A stretch of 35,934 nucleotides of DNA from assembly GCA_002490425.1 (NCBI GenBank), contig DKTZ01000004.1, forward strand, positions 1 to 35,934. The letters are read 5' to 3'. This DNA comes from Ruminococcaceae bacterium UBA7217 (lineage in GTDB: Bacteria; Bacillota; Clostridia; Oscillospirales; Acutalibacteraceae). Positions 24,952 through 32,875 of the stretch are shown here, one piece after another; position 1 is the stretch's first letter; each line of letters starts with the position of its first letter. A program made the position numbers and the translations under genes. Below the pieces are notes generated by a model. It did no database searches and was not told the origin of the DNA. It saw only the letters and a program-made list of their open reading frames with translations.

Positions 24952-24980
24952 TTGTAAACAGAAAAGTTTTTTGCTATAAT
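24952..24980 (+). promoter_or_regulatory. promoter of the tmk housekeeping operon
   Basis: TTGTAA (24952-24957), 17-base spacer, perfect TATAAT (24975-24980). The predicted transcription start near 24987 leaves a leader of about 30 bases before tmk. Confidence 0.75.
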
Positions 24981-25017
24981 ATATTCTATATAACTATGAT
25001 TTCAGGCAGGAAACCTT

Positions 25018-25683
25018 ATGAACGGAAAACTTATTGTAATAGAAGGGCTTGACGGAAGCGGAAAATCAACGCAGATTGAGCTGCTTAAGTGCGAGCTTAT
25101 AAATTCGGGAAAGACAGTTAAGCAGATTAAACTGCCCGACTATGAAAGCCGCTCCAGCGAGCTTGTAAAAATGTATCTCGGAGGTGAATTCGGCAGTAAC
25201 CCGTCGGATGTAAACACCTTTGCCGCATCGCTTTTTTACACTGTTGACAGATATGCTAATTTTCAGAAGGTTTGGAAGAATGACTATTTAAACGGCACTT
25301 TAATTCTTGCTGACCGTTACACAACCTCCAATGCAGTTCACCAAACAGTTAAGCTCCCTAAAGACAGGTGGGACGCTTATCTTGATTGGCTTTTTGAAAC
25401 TGAATATGAAAAAGTGGGAATACCCAGTCCCGACAAGGTAATTTTTCTTGATATGGACGTTGATATTTCGCAAAAGCTTATGTCAAAGCGTTACTTCGGC
25501 GAGGAGTCAAAAAAAGACGTTCACGAAGCAAATGTAGATTATCTTAAAAAATGCCATGCGGCGGCACTTTATACGGCAAATCGTTTCGGCTGGACTGTAA
25601 TTAAGTGCTATGACGGCGAGAATCCACTGCCTATAGACCAAATCAGCGACGAAATTTTTGAAAAGGTCAAGGAGATGCTTTAA
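25018..25683 (+). CDS. tmk: thymidylate kinase
   Basis: The 221-residue protein opens with a Walker A motif IEGLDGSGKST (G10-S17) and has the DRY-type motif ADRYTTSN for dTMP binding and FLDMDVDISQKLMSKR as the LID-region arginine segment. It phosphorylates dTMP to dTDP in DNA precursor synthesis. The family is usually 200-215 residues, so length is normal. It is the first gene of the operon, with an AGGAAA ribosome binding site. The next gene begins on its stop codon. Confidence 0.88.
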   Translation: MNGKLIVIEGLDGSGKSTQIELLKCELINSGKTVKQIKLPDYESRSSELVKMYLGGEFGSNPSDVNTFAASLFYTVDRYANFQKVWKNDYLNGTLILADRYTTSNAVHQTVKLPKDRWDAYLDWLFETEYEKVGIPSPDKVIFLDMDVDISQKLMSKRYFGEESKKDVHEANVDYLKKCHAAALYTANRFGWTVIKCYDGENPLPIDQISDEIFEKVKEML

Positions 25684-26552
25684 TGGATTTTCATTATCCG
25701 ACGCTGTCGGACAAAGAAACAGTGCAGAAAATATTTGACAGCGAGAGCACTGACTGCTGTGAATACTGCTTCGGAAACGTTTTTATGTGGTCAGATATTT
25801 ATGAAAATAAAATAAACACCGATAACGGAATATTTATTTCAAAAACCTTTAAGGACTCCTTTTACTGCTATCCGAGAGGTATCGGCGACAAAAAAGCAGT
25901 TTTGAAAGAAATAATCGAAAACAACAGGCACGCTCGGTTTTACGGCCTTACGGAAAAAGATAAAGAAGAACTTAACACTCTTTTCCCCGAAAAGTTTGAT
26001 TTTTTCGAGGACCGTGACGCTTTTGAATATATTTACAGAACCGAGGATTTAGCTTATCTTCGCGGCAAAAAATATCACAGCAAGAAAAATCACGCAAGCT
26101 ATTTTGAAAAAACCTTCGACTGGCATTATGAAGAAATAACTCCAGAAAACATTGACCGCTGTATTATTATGAATGACCAATGGGAGAGGCTTAACGAGAA
26201 AAAAGAGCCGACGGAAATTGAAAATGAGCACGAGGCAATAGGAAAAGCCTTCAATAGCTTTTTTGAATTGGGACTTTACGGCGGAATACTTTTTATTGAA
26301 CGTGAAGCAGTTGCATTCACATTCGGAGAAAAGCTCAACAGCAACACCTTTTGCACACACGTTGAAAAGGCTTATGCAGATTTCAGAGGTGCATATCAAA
26401 TAATTAACCGCGAGCTTGCCGCCTCACTTTTGGGAAAATACGAATTTATTAACCGTGAGGACGACACGGGTAGCGAGGGATTGCGAAACGCAAAGCTTTC
26501 TTACCACCCGAGCACATTGCTCACAAAGTACACGGCGGTATTTAAAGGATAA
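25683..26552 (+). CDS. DUF2156 / phosphatidylglycerol lysyltransferase-like GNAT protein
   Basis: The 289-residue soluble protein fits the double-GNAT fold of DUF2156: a YCFGNVFMWSDIY segment near the N-terminus, a basic KKYHSKKNHASYFEK region in the middle and GGILFIEREAVAFTFGEKL followed by HVEKAYADFRGAYQIINRELA in the second lobe. The latter resembles the aminoacyl-transfer domain of MprF but no membrane domain is present. Its substrate is unknown. The ATG shares one base with the tmk stop codon, so the two are translationally coupled. Confidence 0.82.
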   Translation: MDFHYPTLSDKETVQKIFDSESTDCCEYCFGNVFMWSDIYENKINTDNGIFISKTFKDSFYCYPRGIGDKKAVLKEIIENNRHARFYGLTEKDKEELNTLFPEKFDFFEDRDAFEYIYRTEDLAYLRGKKYHSKKNHASYFEKTFDWHYEEITPENIDRCIIMNDQWERLNEKKEPTEIENEHEAIGKAFNSFFELGLYGGILFIEREAVAFTFGEKLNSNTFCTHVEKAYADFRGAYQIINRELAASLLGKYEFINREDDTGSEGLRNAKLSYHPSTLLTKYTAVFKG

Positions 26553-26555
26553 CTT

Positions 26556-27218
26556 ATGACTTTAAAAAACAAGGAAAATCAGCTTTCTGCTCTTTGGCAG
26601 GATATTTTTGACGAGGACAAGGAAGTTACAAATCTGTTTTTTGAAAATGTTTACGGCATTTGCGAAAATCCAATAATAGAAAATAACGGAGATATTTTAT
26701 CGTCGGCATTTCTTATTCCCTGTGCAATCGGAAAATACAAGGGATTTTATGTTTACTGCGCTTTAACGCACAAAGAGCACAGAAGCAAGGGACTTATGGC
26801 AAAGGTTCTCTCTTATGCGGATGAAATAAGACAAAAATCGGGATTTGATTTTCTTTTGCTTGTTCCTGCTGAAAAAAGCTTATTTGACTACTACGGTAAA
26901 TTCGGCTATGTTCCGTTCGGATATAACTTTCAGGCGCAAAATCCCCAAAATTACGCCGAGGTTCGGGCAAAATATTCATCGGTCAGAAAATTTTCGGAAA
27001 CTGAAGTAAAATTTCCTGACTGCGTAATTGACTTTTGGGCAGAAGCCACAAAGCATTACGGCGGTGAAATAATTGAAACAAACGGCAACATTTGTCTTTT
27101 AGGAGAAAAACTTCTTGACACCAAAAACGGCATAAAAACAAACGGTATTGCAATGATAAAAACCGGTATAAAAGAGCTTGAAAACACGGATTGCTATATC
27201 GGAATAACCTTGGAGTGA
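26556..27218 (+). CDS. GNAT family N-acetyltransferase
   Basis: The 220-residue protein has the acetyl-CoA binding motif of GNATs as HKEHRSKGLMAKVL, preceded by the beta-4 strand KGFYVYCALT and followed by FDYYGKFGYVPFGY. The C-terminal part (about 140-220) looks like a small sterol-carrier-type or extra beta domain sometimes found in Eis-like GNATs, but this is weak. Substrate is unknown. It starts 3 bases after the previous gene and probably belongs to the same transcript. Confidence 0.82.
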   Translation: MTLKNKENQLSALWQDIFDEDKEVTNLFFENVYGICENPIIENNGDILSSAFLIPCAIGKYKGFYVYCALTHKEHRSKGLMAKVLSYADEIRQKSGFDFLLLVPAEKSLFDYYGKFGYVPFGYNFQAQNPQNYAEVRAKYSSVRKFSETEVKFPDCVIDFWAEATKHYGGEIIETNGNICLLGEKLLDTKNGIKTNGIAMIKTGIKELENTDCYIGITLE

Positions 27219-27222
27219 TAAT

Positions 27223-27771
27223 ATGTTTTACATTTTTTTAGCAGACGGATTTGAAGAAACGGAAGCGCTAGCACCTTTAGATGTTTTAAGGCGTGCAGGT
27301 ATAGATGCCAAAACAGTGGGCGTCGGCGGAAAGATAATTACCGGTTCGCACAACATCCCTGTTGTATGCGATATAACCGACAGTGAATTTTCATTGGGCG
27401 GAAATCTTGAAGGAATTTTTCTTCCCGGAGGAATGCCGGGCACATTAAACCTTGAAAAAAGCGAAATAGTTAACAAAGCGATTGATTACTGCATTGAAAA
27501 TGATTTGCTTGTATCGGCTATTTGTGCTGCTCCGTCAATTCTCGGTCACAAGGGACTGCTTAAAAATAAAAATGCAATCTGCTTCCCGGGATTTGAAAGT
27601 GAGCTTAAAGGAGCTGTGCTTTCTGACAACTTTGTTTGCGAGGACGGCAACATCTTAACGGCTAAAGGAATGGGCAGCGCCGTTGAATTCGGACTGAGAA
27701 TTGCCGAATACCTTTTAGGCAGTGAAAAGGCAAATAAAATCCGCTCAACATTGCAAATTTATGATGAATAA
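27223..27771 (+). CDS. DJ-1/PfpI family protein (YajL/DJ-1 type)
   Basis: The 182-residue protein shows the DJ-1 layout: FLADGFEETEALAPLDVLRRAG with the conserved Glu (E16), the GGMPG loop, and the nucleophile elbow SAICAAPSILG with the reactive cysteine. It ends with NILTAKGMGSAVEFGL. DJ-1 family members act on glyoxals or as stress chaperones; the exact role here is open. It starts 4 bases after the GNAT gene and overlaps the next gene by 11 bases. Confidence 0.85.
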   Translation: MFYIFLADGFEETEALAPLDVLRRAGIDAKTVGVGGKIITGSHNIPVVCDITDSEFSLGGNLEGIFLPGGMPGTLNLEKSEIVNKAIDYCIENDLLVSAICAAPSILGHKGLLKNKNAICFPGFESELKGAVLSDNFVCEDGNILTAKGMGSAVEFGLRIAEYLLGSEKANKIRSTLQIYDE

Positions 27772-28318
27772 ACAAGAATTTCGGGAAAAATATCTGTCAA
27801 TTCGGAACAACATCCCCGATACGAAAAAGAGTGAGTACGACAAAATACTGGCGGAAAAGCTTTTGTCAATGGTCGAATTTAAAAATGCAGACAGTGTTTT
27901 GCTGTTTTGGAGCATCGGCAGTGAATTGGACACTGGAGAAATTTTTAAAGAGTCAATAAGACAAGGAAAAAAGGTTTATTTTCCGAAATGTACCGGCGAA
28001 GGGCAAATGATCTTTTTTCGTGTGTTTTCCGATAAGGATTTTTCGGTTGGCAAATATAATATTCCAGAGCCGACAACCAATATAAAATATGAGCTTAACG
28101 GTAAAAACAGTTTGGCAGTTATCCCTGCACTTTCTGTCGGCAGAGATTTTTCACGGCTCGGCTACGGCAAAGGCTATTATGACAGATTTTTGAATGATTT
28201 TAAGGGAATTTCAGTTTGCCCCACGTATCCGCAGTTACTTTGTGACGGCGTTCCGACAGACAAATTTGACATTCCGATGAATATAATTATTACACCTACG
28301 GAAAGTTTAAGGCGATGA
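27761..28318 (+). CDS. 5-formyltetrahydrofolate cyclo-ligase
   Basis: The 185-residue protein begins with FREKYLSIRNNI, typical of the family, has WSIGSELDT and KVYFPKC in the middle, and ends in the ATP/folate-binding motif GRDFSRLGYGKGYYDRFL. It converts 5-formyl-THF to 5,10-methenyl-THF using ATP. Two adjacent ATG codons (27761 and 27764) are possible starts; neither has a clear ribosome binding site, so translation probably depends on coupling with the overlapping DJ-1 gene. Confidence 0.88.
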   Translation: MMNKQEFREKYLSIRNNIPDTKKSEYDKILAEKLLSMVEFKNADSVLLFWSIGSELDTGEIFKESIRQGKKVYFPKCTGEGQMIFFRVFSDKDFSVGKYNIPEPTTNIKYELNGKNSLAVIPALSVGRDFSRLGYGKGYYDRFLNDFKGISVCPTYPQLLCDGVPTDKFDIPMNIIITPTESLRR

Positions 28319-28342
28319 GAGAGCCTTAAGGAGGTACTTTGT

Positions 28343-29965
28343 ATGGACAAGTTTTCAAATGATTTTTCCAACAAAAGCTATAACGATCTTTTAAATGAAT
28401 ATGCAGGCGAAAGCCTTACAAGCAAAGTGAGCGGCTCACATGAGAACAATACCGAAGCTGTAAAGCACGACGCACCGAAGCCTAATGAATCAAGAGATAT
28501 TTATACAAAAAGAGTGGATTCGCAAACTCCGAAAAGAGCTGTAATCGAAACACCGAAAAGGACTGCTCCGCAAAATCCCCCTGCTCCTTTGCGAAAGGCC
28601 CCTCCGGAAAAGCCCTCCCGCGATGCTTTTTCGGGCAGTCGGCATTCAATTGACCTTAGACAAATAAAAAGCTTTGATGAAGAAATGAATTTAAGCGAAA
28701 AAACATCAAAGCCTGCCTCTGCAAATAAAAACGGCGATACGATGGAATTTAATAAGAGAAAAATTGCATCAAAGGCTCCCGTTATTGAAAAAGTTAATTC
28801 CAATCAAAACCCGACAGGTACAAAAAGACGGGGAAAAAACAAAACGGCCCATTCAGCAAAAGCGGCAAATAAAAAGGAAGCGATTATTAACGCATTCAAG
28901 GTTAATAAATCAATATTTATCGGTCTTGCAGTTTGCCTTGTAATATCAGTTGTCATATCGGTTTTCCTTATCAGCTGCGTAAACGATGTTCTTGCTATCG
29001 GCAGAAATAATGAAACTTCAATTGAGGTTGTGCTGCCTAATAATGCAGATACTAAAACAGCTGTTTCCGTATTAAAAGACAAAGGTCTTATCAAAAATAA
29101 ACTGTTCTGTACGGTTTTCATTAAAGCAATGGGATATAACGACGATAATTACCTCCCCGGCGTCTATTATTTTACTGAAAATATGGGCATTGAAAAAATG
29201 ATTAAACGCTTTAAAACAAGCAGTACACGAGGTGCAATTATAAGTATTACCATTCCCGAAGGCTATACTATTGACCAAATTTTTGAACGGCTCGAAAAGA
29301 ATGATGTTTGCACTGCCTCCGCCCTTTACAAAACAATAGATGAGGTTGATTTCAGCAAAGAGTATGACTTTATTCCGGGTGCGGAAGCGGCAGATGACTG
29401 CTACCATGTTCTCGAAGGCTTCTTCTTCCCGGCAACATATGAATTTGAACAAGGTGCCGACCCTGCAACAGTTGTCAGAACATTTCTTAACGCATTCAAG
29501 CAGCAGTGGACTGAAGAATATGCTAAGAAGGCTGAAGAGCTTGGAATGTCGGTGAGTGACATAATCAGTCTTGCATCTGTAATTGAAAAAGAAGGAGCAA
29601 ATGCAAAACAATTTACGCAGGTTTCATCAGTTCTTCACAACCGTTTAAATAAATCAGGACTTTATCCTCTTCTTCAGTGCGACTCTACAAGGGATTATGT
29701 TACAAACACTATTTCGGCAAGAGTTATGTCAAAATCCGAGCTTAATAAATATATCTGCAATTACAACACCTACGAGTGTGAGGGCTTGCCCGTCGGCGCA
29801 ATCTGTAACCCGGGTACTGCGGCAATTGAAGCGGCACTGAATCCCGAAATGAATAATTACTATTTCTTTGCACATGACAAGAATCAAGATATTTATTTGG
29901 CTGAGACACAGGAACAGCACGATGCAAACCTCAGAAAAATTGCACAGGTTAATGCACAACAGTAA
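28343..29965 (+). CDS. mltG: endolytic murein transglycosylase MltG with long cytoplasmic N-terminus
   Basis: The 540-residue protein has a polar, Pro/Lys-rich region (1-185), one membrane helix (about 191-213) and an extracytoplasmic YceG domain. Landmarks are PEGYTIDQIFERL, LEGFFFPATYEF, the catalytic glutamate E415 in SVIEKEGAN, LHNRL, LQCDSTRDY, YNTYECEGLPVGAICNPG and the final HDKNQDIYLAETQEQH. MltG cuts nascent peptidoglycan strands and sets chain length. The cytoplasmic extension is much longer than in E. coli MltG and looks disordered, with a short helix-like FSNKSYNDLLNEYAG at its very start that could bind a divisome or elongasome partner. The ribosome binding site is AAGGAGGT. Confidence 0.9.
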   Translation: MDKFSNDFSNKSYNDLLNEYAGESLTSKVSGSHENNTEAVKHDAPKPNESRDIYTKRVDSQTPKRAVIETPKRTAPQNPPAPLRKAPPEKPSRDAFSGSRHSIDLRQIKSFDEEMNLSEKTSKPASANKNGDTMEFNKRKIASKAPVIEKVNSNQNPTGTKRRGKNKTAHSAKAANKKEAIINAFKVNKSIFIGLAVCLVISVVISVFLISCVNDVLAIGRNNETSIEVVLPNNADTKTAVSVLKDKGLIKNKLFCTVFIKAMGYNDDNYLPGVYYFTENMGIEKMIKRFKTSSTRGAIISITIPEGYTIDQIFERLEKNDVCTASALYKTIDEVDFSKEYDFIPGAEAADDCYHVLEGFFFPATYEFEQGADPATVVRTFLNAFKQQWTEEYAKKAEELGMSVSDIISLASVIEKEGANAKQFTQVSSVLHNRLNKSGLYPLLQCDSTRDYVTNTISARVMSKSELNKYICNYNTYECEGLPVGAICNPGTAAIEAALNPEMNNYYFFAHDKNQDIYLAETQEQHDANLRKIAQVNAQQ

Positions 29966-29974
29966 GGAGAATGT

Positions 29975-31195
29975 ATGATTAAACCTGAAATATTAGCGCC
30001 TGCGGGCGACAAAGAACGGCTCGACGCCGCCTTAATGTTCGGTGCAGACGCAGTGTACCTCGGCGCAGACGCATTCACAATGCGTGCCGCTCCGCAAAAT
30101 TTCAGAACAGATGAGCTTTCGCAAACGGTTGAAAAATGCCACGGTAAGAATGTTAAGGTGTACCTTACTGTAAACACTTTACCGAGAAATAACGAAATTT
30201 CGCTTTTACCCTCTTACCTTGAACAGTGGGACGAAGCGGGAGTTGACGGATTTATTGTTGCGGACATCGGCGTACTCTCTCTTTGTAAAAAATATGCTCC
30301 ACGTGTTCCCGTTCACATTTCAACACAGGCGGGCATTGTGAATTACGTTACGGCAAACGAATTTTACAATATGGGCGCGTCAAGAATTGTAACTGCAAGG
30401 GAACTGTCACTTAATGAAATAGCAGAAATCCGTGCGAAGATTCCGAAGGAGCTCGAAATTGAGTGTTTCGTTCATGGAGCAATGTGCGTTTCGTTTTCAG
30501 GCAGATGCCTTTTGTCAAACTACCTGTTAAACAGGGATGCAAATAGGGGCGAGTGTGCTCAACCCTGCCGTTGGGAATACGCAATTATGGAGAAAAAGCG
30601 TGACGGAATGTATTTTCCCATTGACGATACGGAAAACGGCACATACATATTAAATTCAAAGGATATGTGTATGATTGAGCATATTCCCGAGCTTATCTCG
30701 GCAGGAATAAACAGCTTTAAAATTGAGGGCAGAGCAAAATCCGCCTACTATGCTGCGGTTATTACCAACGCTTACAAGGCCGCAGTAGACGAATATATGC
30801 AAAATCCGTCTCCTGATTTCAAACCCTCTCAGTGGATAACCGACGAGTGCTATAAAGTCAGCTACCGTGACTACTGCACAGGGTTTTATTTTGATGCGCC
30901 GAATGTTAATGCACAGGTTTCGTTTGAGGGCGGTTATATTCGCCACTGCGACATTGCGGCGGTCGTTACGAAATGCGAGGACGGCTATATTTTCGCTGAA
31001 CAGAGAAATAAATTTTACAGAGGCGAAAGGCTTGATGCGTTAGAGCCGCACAAAGCTCCCGTTTTTTTCAAGGCAGAAGAACTTTTTGACCTTGACGGAA
31101 ATGAGCTTGACTCACTCCCCCACCCGATGATGCAGTTTAAAATTAAAAGCGATTTAAGTTTCCCTGCGGGAACAATGCTGAGAAAAGAAAAATGA
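29975..31195 (+). CDS. peptidase U32 family protein, TrhP-like (tRNA uridine-34 hydroxylation)
   Basis: The 406-residue protein begins ILAPAGDKERLDAAL and carries the U32 signature ECFVHGAMCVSFSGRC, then ANRGECAQPCRW, which supplies the cysteine cluster thought to hold an Fe-S centre, and INSFKIEGRAKS. It ends in a small beta domain. Proteins of this type (YegQ/YrrO) are linked to 5-hydroxyuridine formation at the tRNA wobble position rather than to proteolysis. The ribosome binding site AAGGAG fits the ATG. A mltG-U32 neighbourhood is, as I recall, common in Firmicutes. Confidence 0.85.
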   Translation: MIKPEILAPAGDKERLDAALMFGADAVYLGADAFTMRAAPQNFRTDELSQTVEKCHGKNVKVYLTVNTLPRNNEISLLPSYLEQWDEAGVDGFIVADIGVLSLCKKYAPRVPVHISTQAGIVNYVTANEFYNMGASRIVTARELSLNEIAEIRAKIPKELEIECFVHGAMCVSFSGRCLLSNYLLNRDANRGECAQPCRWEYAIMEKKRDGMYFPIDDTENGTYILNSKDMCMIEHIPELISAGINSFKIEGRAKSAYYAAVITNAYKAAVDEYMQNPSPDFKPSQWITDECYKVSYRDYCTGFYFDAPNVNAQVSFEGGYIRHCDIAAVVTKCEDGYIFAEQRNKFYRGERLDALEPHKAPVFFKAEELFDLDGNELDSLPHPMMQFKIKSDLSFPAGTMLRKEK

Positions 31196-32058
31196 ATTTA
31201 TTTTTAGATAATTTAGTAAAAGAAATACAGCTTAATGACAGTGTTTACGCTCTTGCTCTGCCGCACATCAAGTCAGGCAGGGCGAGGATTTTAGCTGATA
31301 AAATACTGTCAAAGGGCTGTTATTTTTGTTCTGCGGAATATAATAAATCTCCGAAAGAATATGCTCCTCTGCTTCTCGCCGCTTCGCTGATACTTGCACA
31401 GAGAGTTTACGAAAAATACCGTGAAAAAAATATTCCCGACGAAATTTTTTATGACACAATGTCAGATATTACGGTATGGGTAAACACGCTTAAGCGTGAA
31501 GAAAATGTGGACGGCTTAAAAAACATCGGCTGGCTTTACAATCACTTTAAATTTGAACTGTTTAAGGTCGGCAGAATGCAGTATCAGTTTTTCAAAACCA
31601 ATTATTTAGTTTCGGGCGTGCCGTTTTTTAAACTTTCGCAAATGACAGTAAAAAATCACCGCCCTGTTTTGAATATTCACATTCCCGAGGGCGAGCCGCT
31701 GGAACTTTACAAATGCAAAGGCAGCATAAATACGGCTAAAGAATTTTTTGGAAAGTATTTTCCCGAATACAAATTTGACGGCTTTGTGTGCGAATCATGG
31801 CTCCTTGACCCGAACAATGCTTTATTTATGGATAAAAGCAAGAATATCGTTAAATTTTCAGAGCTGTTTGACACGGTTGTCAGAACAAAACACAACAATT
31901 TTGAAATTGTTAAACGCCTTTGGGGAAAAGATATAAAATCCGTAGAGGATATAACGGATTTTCCCGAAACCACTGATTTACAAAGACGTACTAAAGCGTA
32001 TATTCTCTCAGGAGGTAAAACAGGCATCGGTTACGGAACAATAAGTCTGTTTAAGTAA
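31192..32058 (+). CDS. NAT_N/GNAT_C-type acyltransferase domain protein
   Basis: The 288-residue protein overlaps the U32 gene by an ATGA. It has a helical N-terminal half (YAPLLLAASLILAQRVYEKY, WLYNHFKFELFKVGRMQYQ) and a C-terminal half with VLNIHIPEGEPL, a helix with AKEFFGKYFPEY and the strand CESWLLDPN. This pattern matches the paired NAT_N and GNAT_C domains of uncharacterised Firmicute acyltransferase-domain proteins. No reaction is established to my knowledge. No terminator is visible after it, so transcription may continue into trmB. Confidence 0.68.
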   Translation: MNLFLDNLVKEIQLNDSVYALALPHIKSGRARILADKILSKGCYFCSAEYNKSPKEYAPLLLAASLILAQRVYEKYREKNIPDEIFYDTMSDITVWVNTLKREENVDGLKNIGWLYNHFKFELFKVGRMQYQFFKTNYLVSGVPFFKLSQMTVKNHRPVLNIHIPEGEPLELYKCKGSINTAKEFFGKYFPEYKFDGFVCESWLLDPNNALFMDKSKNIVKFSELFDTVVRTKHNNFEIVKRLWGKDIKSVEDITDFPETTDLQRRTKAYILSGGKTGIGYGTISLFK

Positions 32059-32067
32059 ATTAACCCG

Positions 32068-32096
32068 TTGCACTTTACAGTAAAATATGATATTAT
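32068..32096 (+). promoter_or_regulatory. possible promoter of trmB
   Basis: TTGCAC (32068-32073), 17-base spacer, TATTAT (32091-32096). The predicted start near 32103 would leave only about 10 bases before the GTG, which is short, so this is a tentative call. Confidence 0.35.
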
Positions 32097-32112
32097 TTTT
32101 TCGGTGATTTAA

Positions 32113-32787
32113 GTGAGATTACGTAAAACAAAAAATCTTGAAAAACGGCGTGAAAACTGCAGCGAGCTTCGCCTACCTTATACACTTCCTACATTTAAGC
32201 TTAATGAAATAAAGGACTACCGTAACTATTTCGATTTTGAAGAGATTTTCGGCAACCAAAATCCCCTTGTTCTTGAAATCGGGTGTGGAAAGGGACAGTT
32301 TGCCTGCACCTATGCCGAGAAGAATCCTGACAAAAACATAATTGCCGTTGAGTGCGAAGCAGGAGTTCTTGTAAAGGCTTGCGAAAAAGCGCAGAGTATG
32401 GAGCTTTCTAATATCCGATTTTTGGAGATGAAAGCAGAATATCTCCCCATATTTATAAAACCTCAAAGCATCAGCGAAATTTACCTTAATTTCAGCACGC
32501 CCTTTCCAAAAAAGACTTATGAAAAGCACCGCCTGACACATAAAAACTTCTTGGAAATATATAAAGCTCTTTTACACAATGACGGTTTCATTGCACAAAA
32601 AACTGACAATCAAGGCTTATTTGAATTTTCACTTGAAAGCTTTTCGCAAAACGGATTTGCGCTTTATAACATTTCGCTTGATTTGCATAAAAGCGATTTT
32701 GATGGAAACATTGTAACCGAATACGAGCAAAAATTTGCGGCACAGGGTATGCCTATTTACAGACTTGAAGCAAGACCGATTTTGTAA
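32113..32787 (+). CDS. trmB: tRNA (guanine-N7-)-methyltransferase
   Basis: The 224-residue protein has the TrmB N-terminus (RLRKTKNLEKRREN), the SAM-binding motif LVLEIGCGKGQFACTYAEK, and the region LNFSTPFPKKTYEKHRLTHKNFL that corresponds to the family motif usually written NFSDPWPKKRHxKRRLT. It methylates G46 in the variable loop of tRNA. Here the Asp of DPW is Thr and the Trp is Phe. Length is normal. It starts with GTG; the possible ribosome binding site GGTGA is weak. Confidence 0.85.
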   Translation: MRLRKTKNLEKRRENCSELRLPYTLPTFKLNEIKDYRNYFDFEEIFGNQNPLVLEIGCGKGQFACTYAEKNPDKNIIAVECEAGVLVKACEKAQSMELSNIRFLEMKAEYLPIFIKPQSISEIYLNFSTPFPKKTYEKHRLTHKNFLEIYKALLHNDGFIAQKTDNQGLFEFSLESFSQNGFALYNISLDLHKSDFDGNIVTEYEQKFAAQGMPIYRLEARPIL

Positions 32788-32806
32788 TATCAAATTAAAA
32801 TTAACA

Positions 32807-32842
32807 TAAAAAAATCCCACTGAAAATCAGTGGGATTTTTTT
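32807..32842. terminator. bidirectional terminator between trmB and the surface protein gene
   Basis: A perfect 10-bp stem (ATCCCACTGA with TCAGTGGGAT, 32814-32836, loop AAA) flanked by A and T runs on both sides. It can end both the plus-strand operon and the convergent minus-strand gene. Confidence 0.92.
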
Positions 32843-32875
32843 GATTATATTTAATCAGGAGAAAAAATTATCGAA

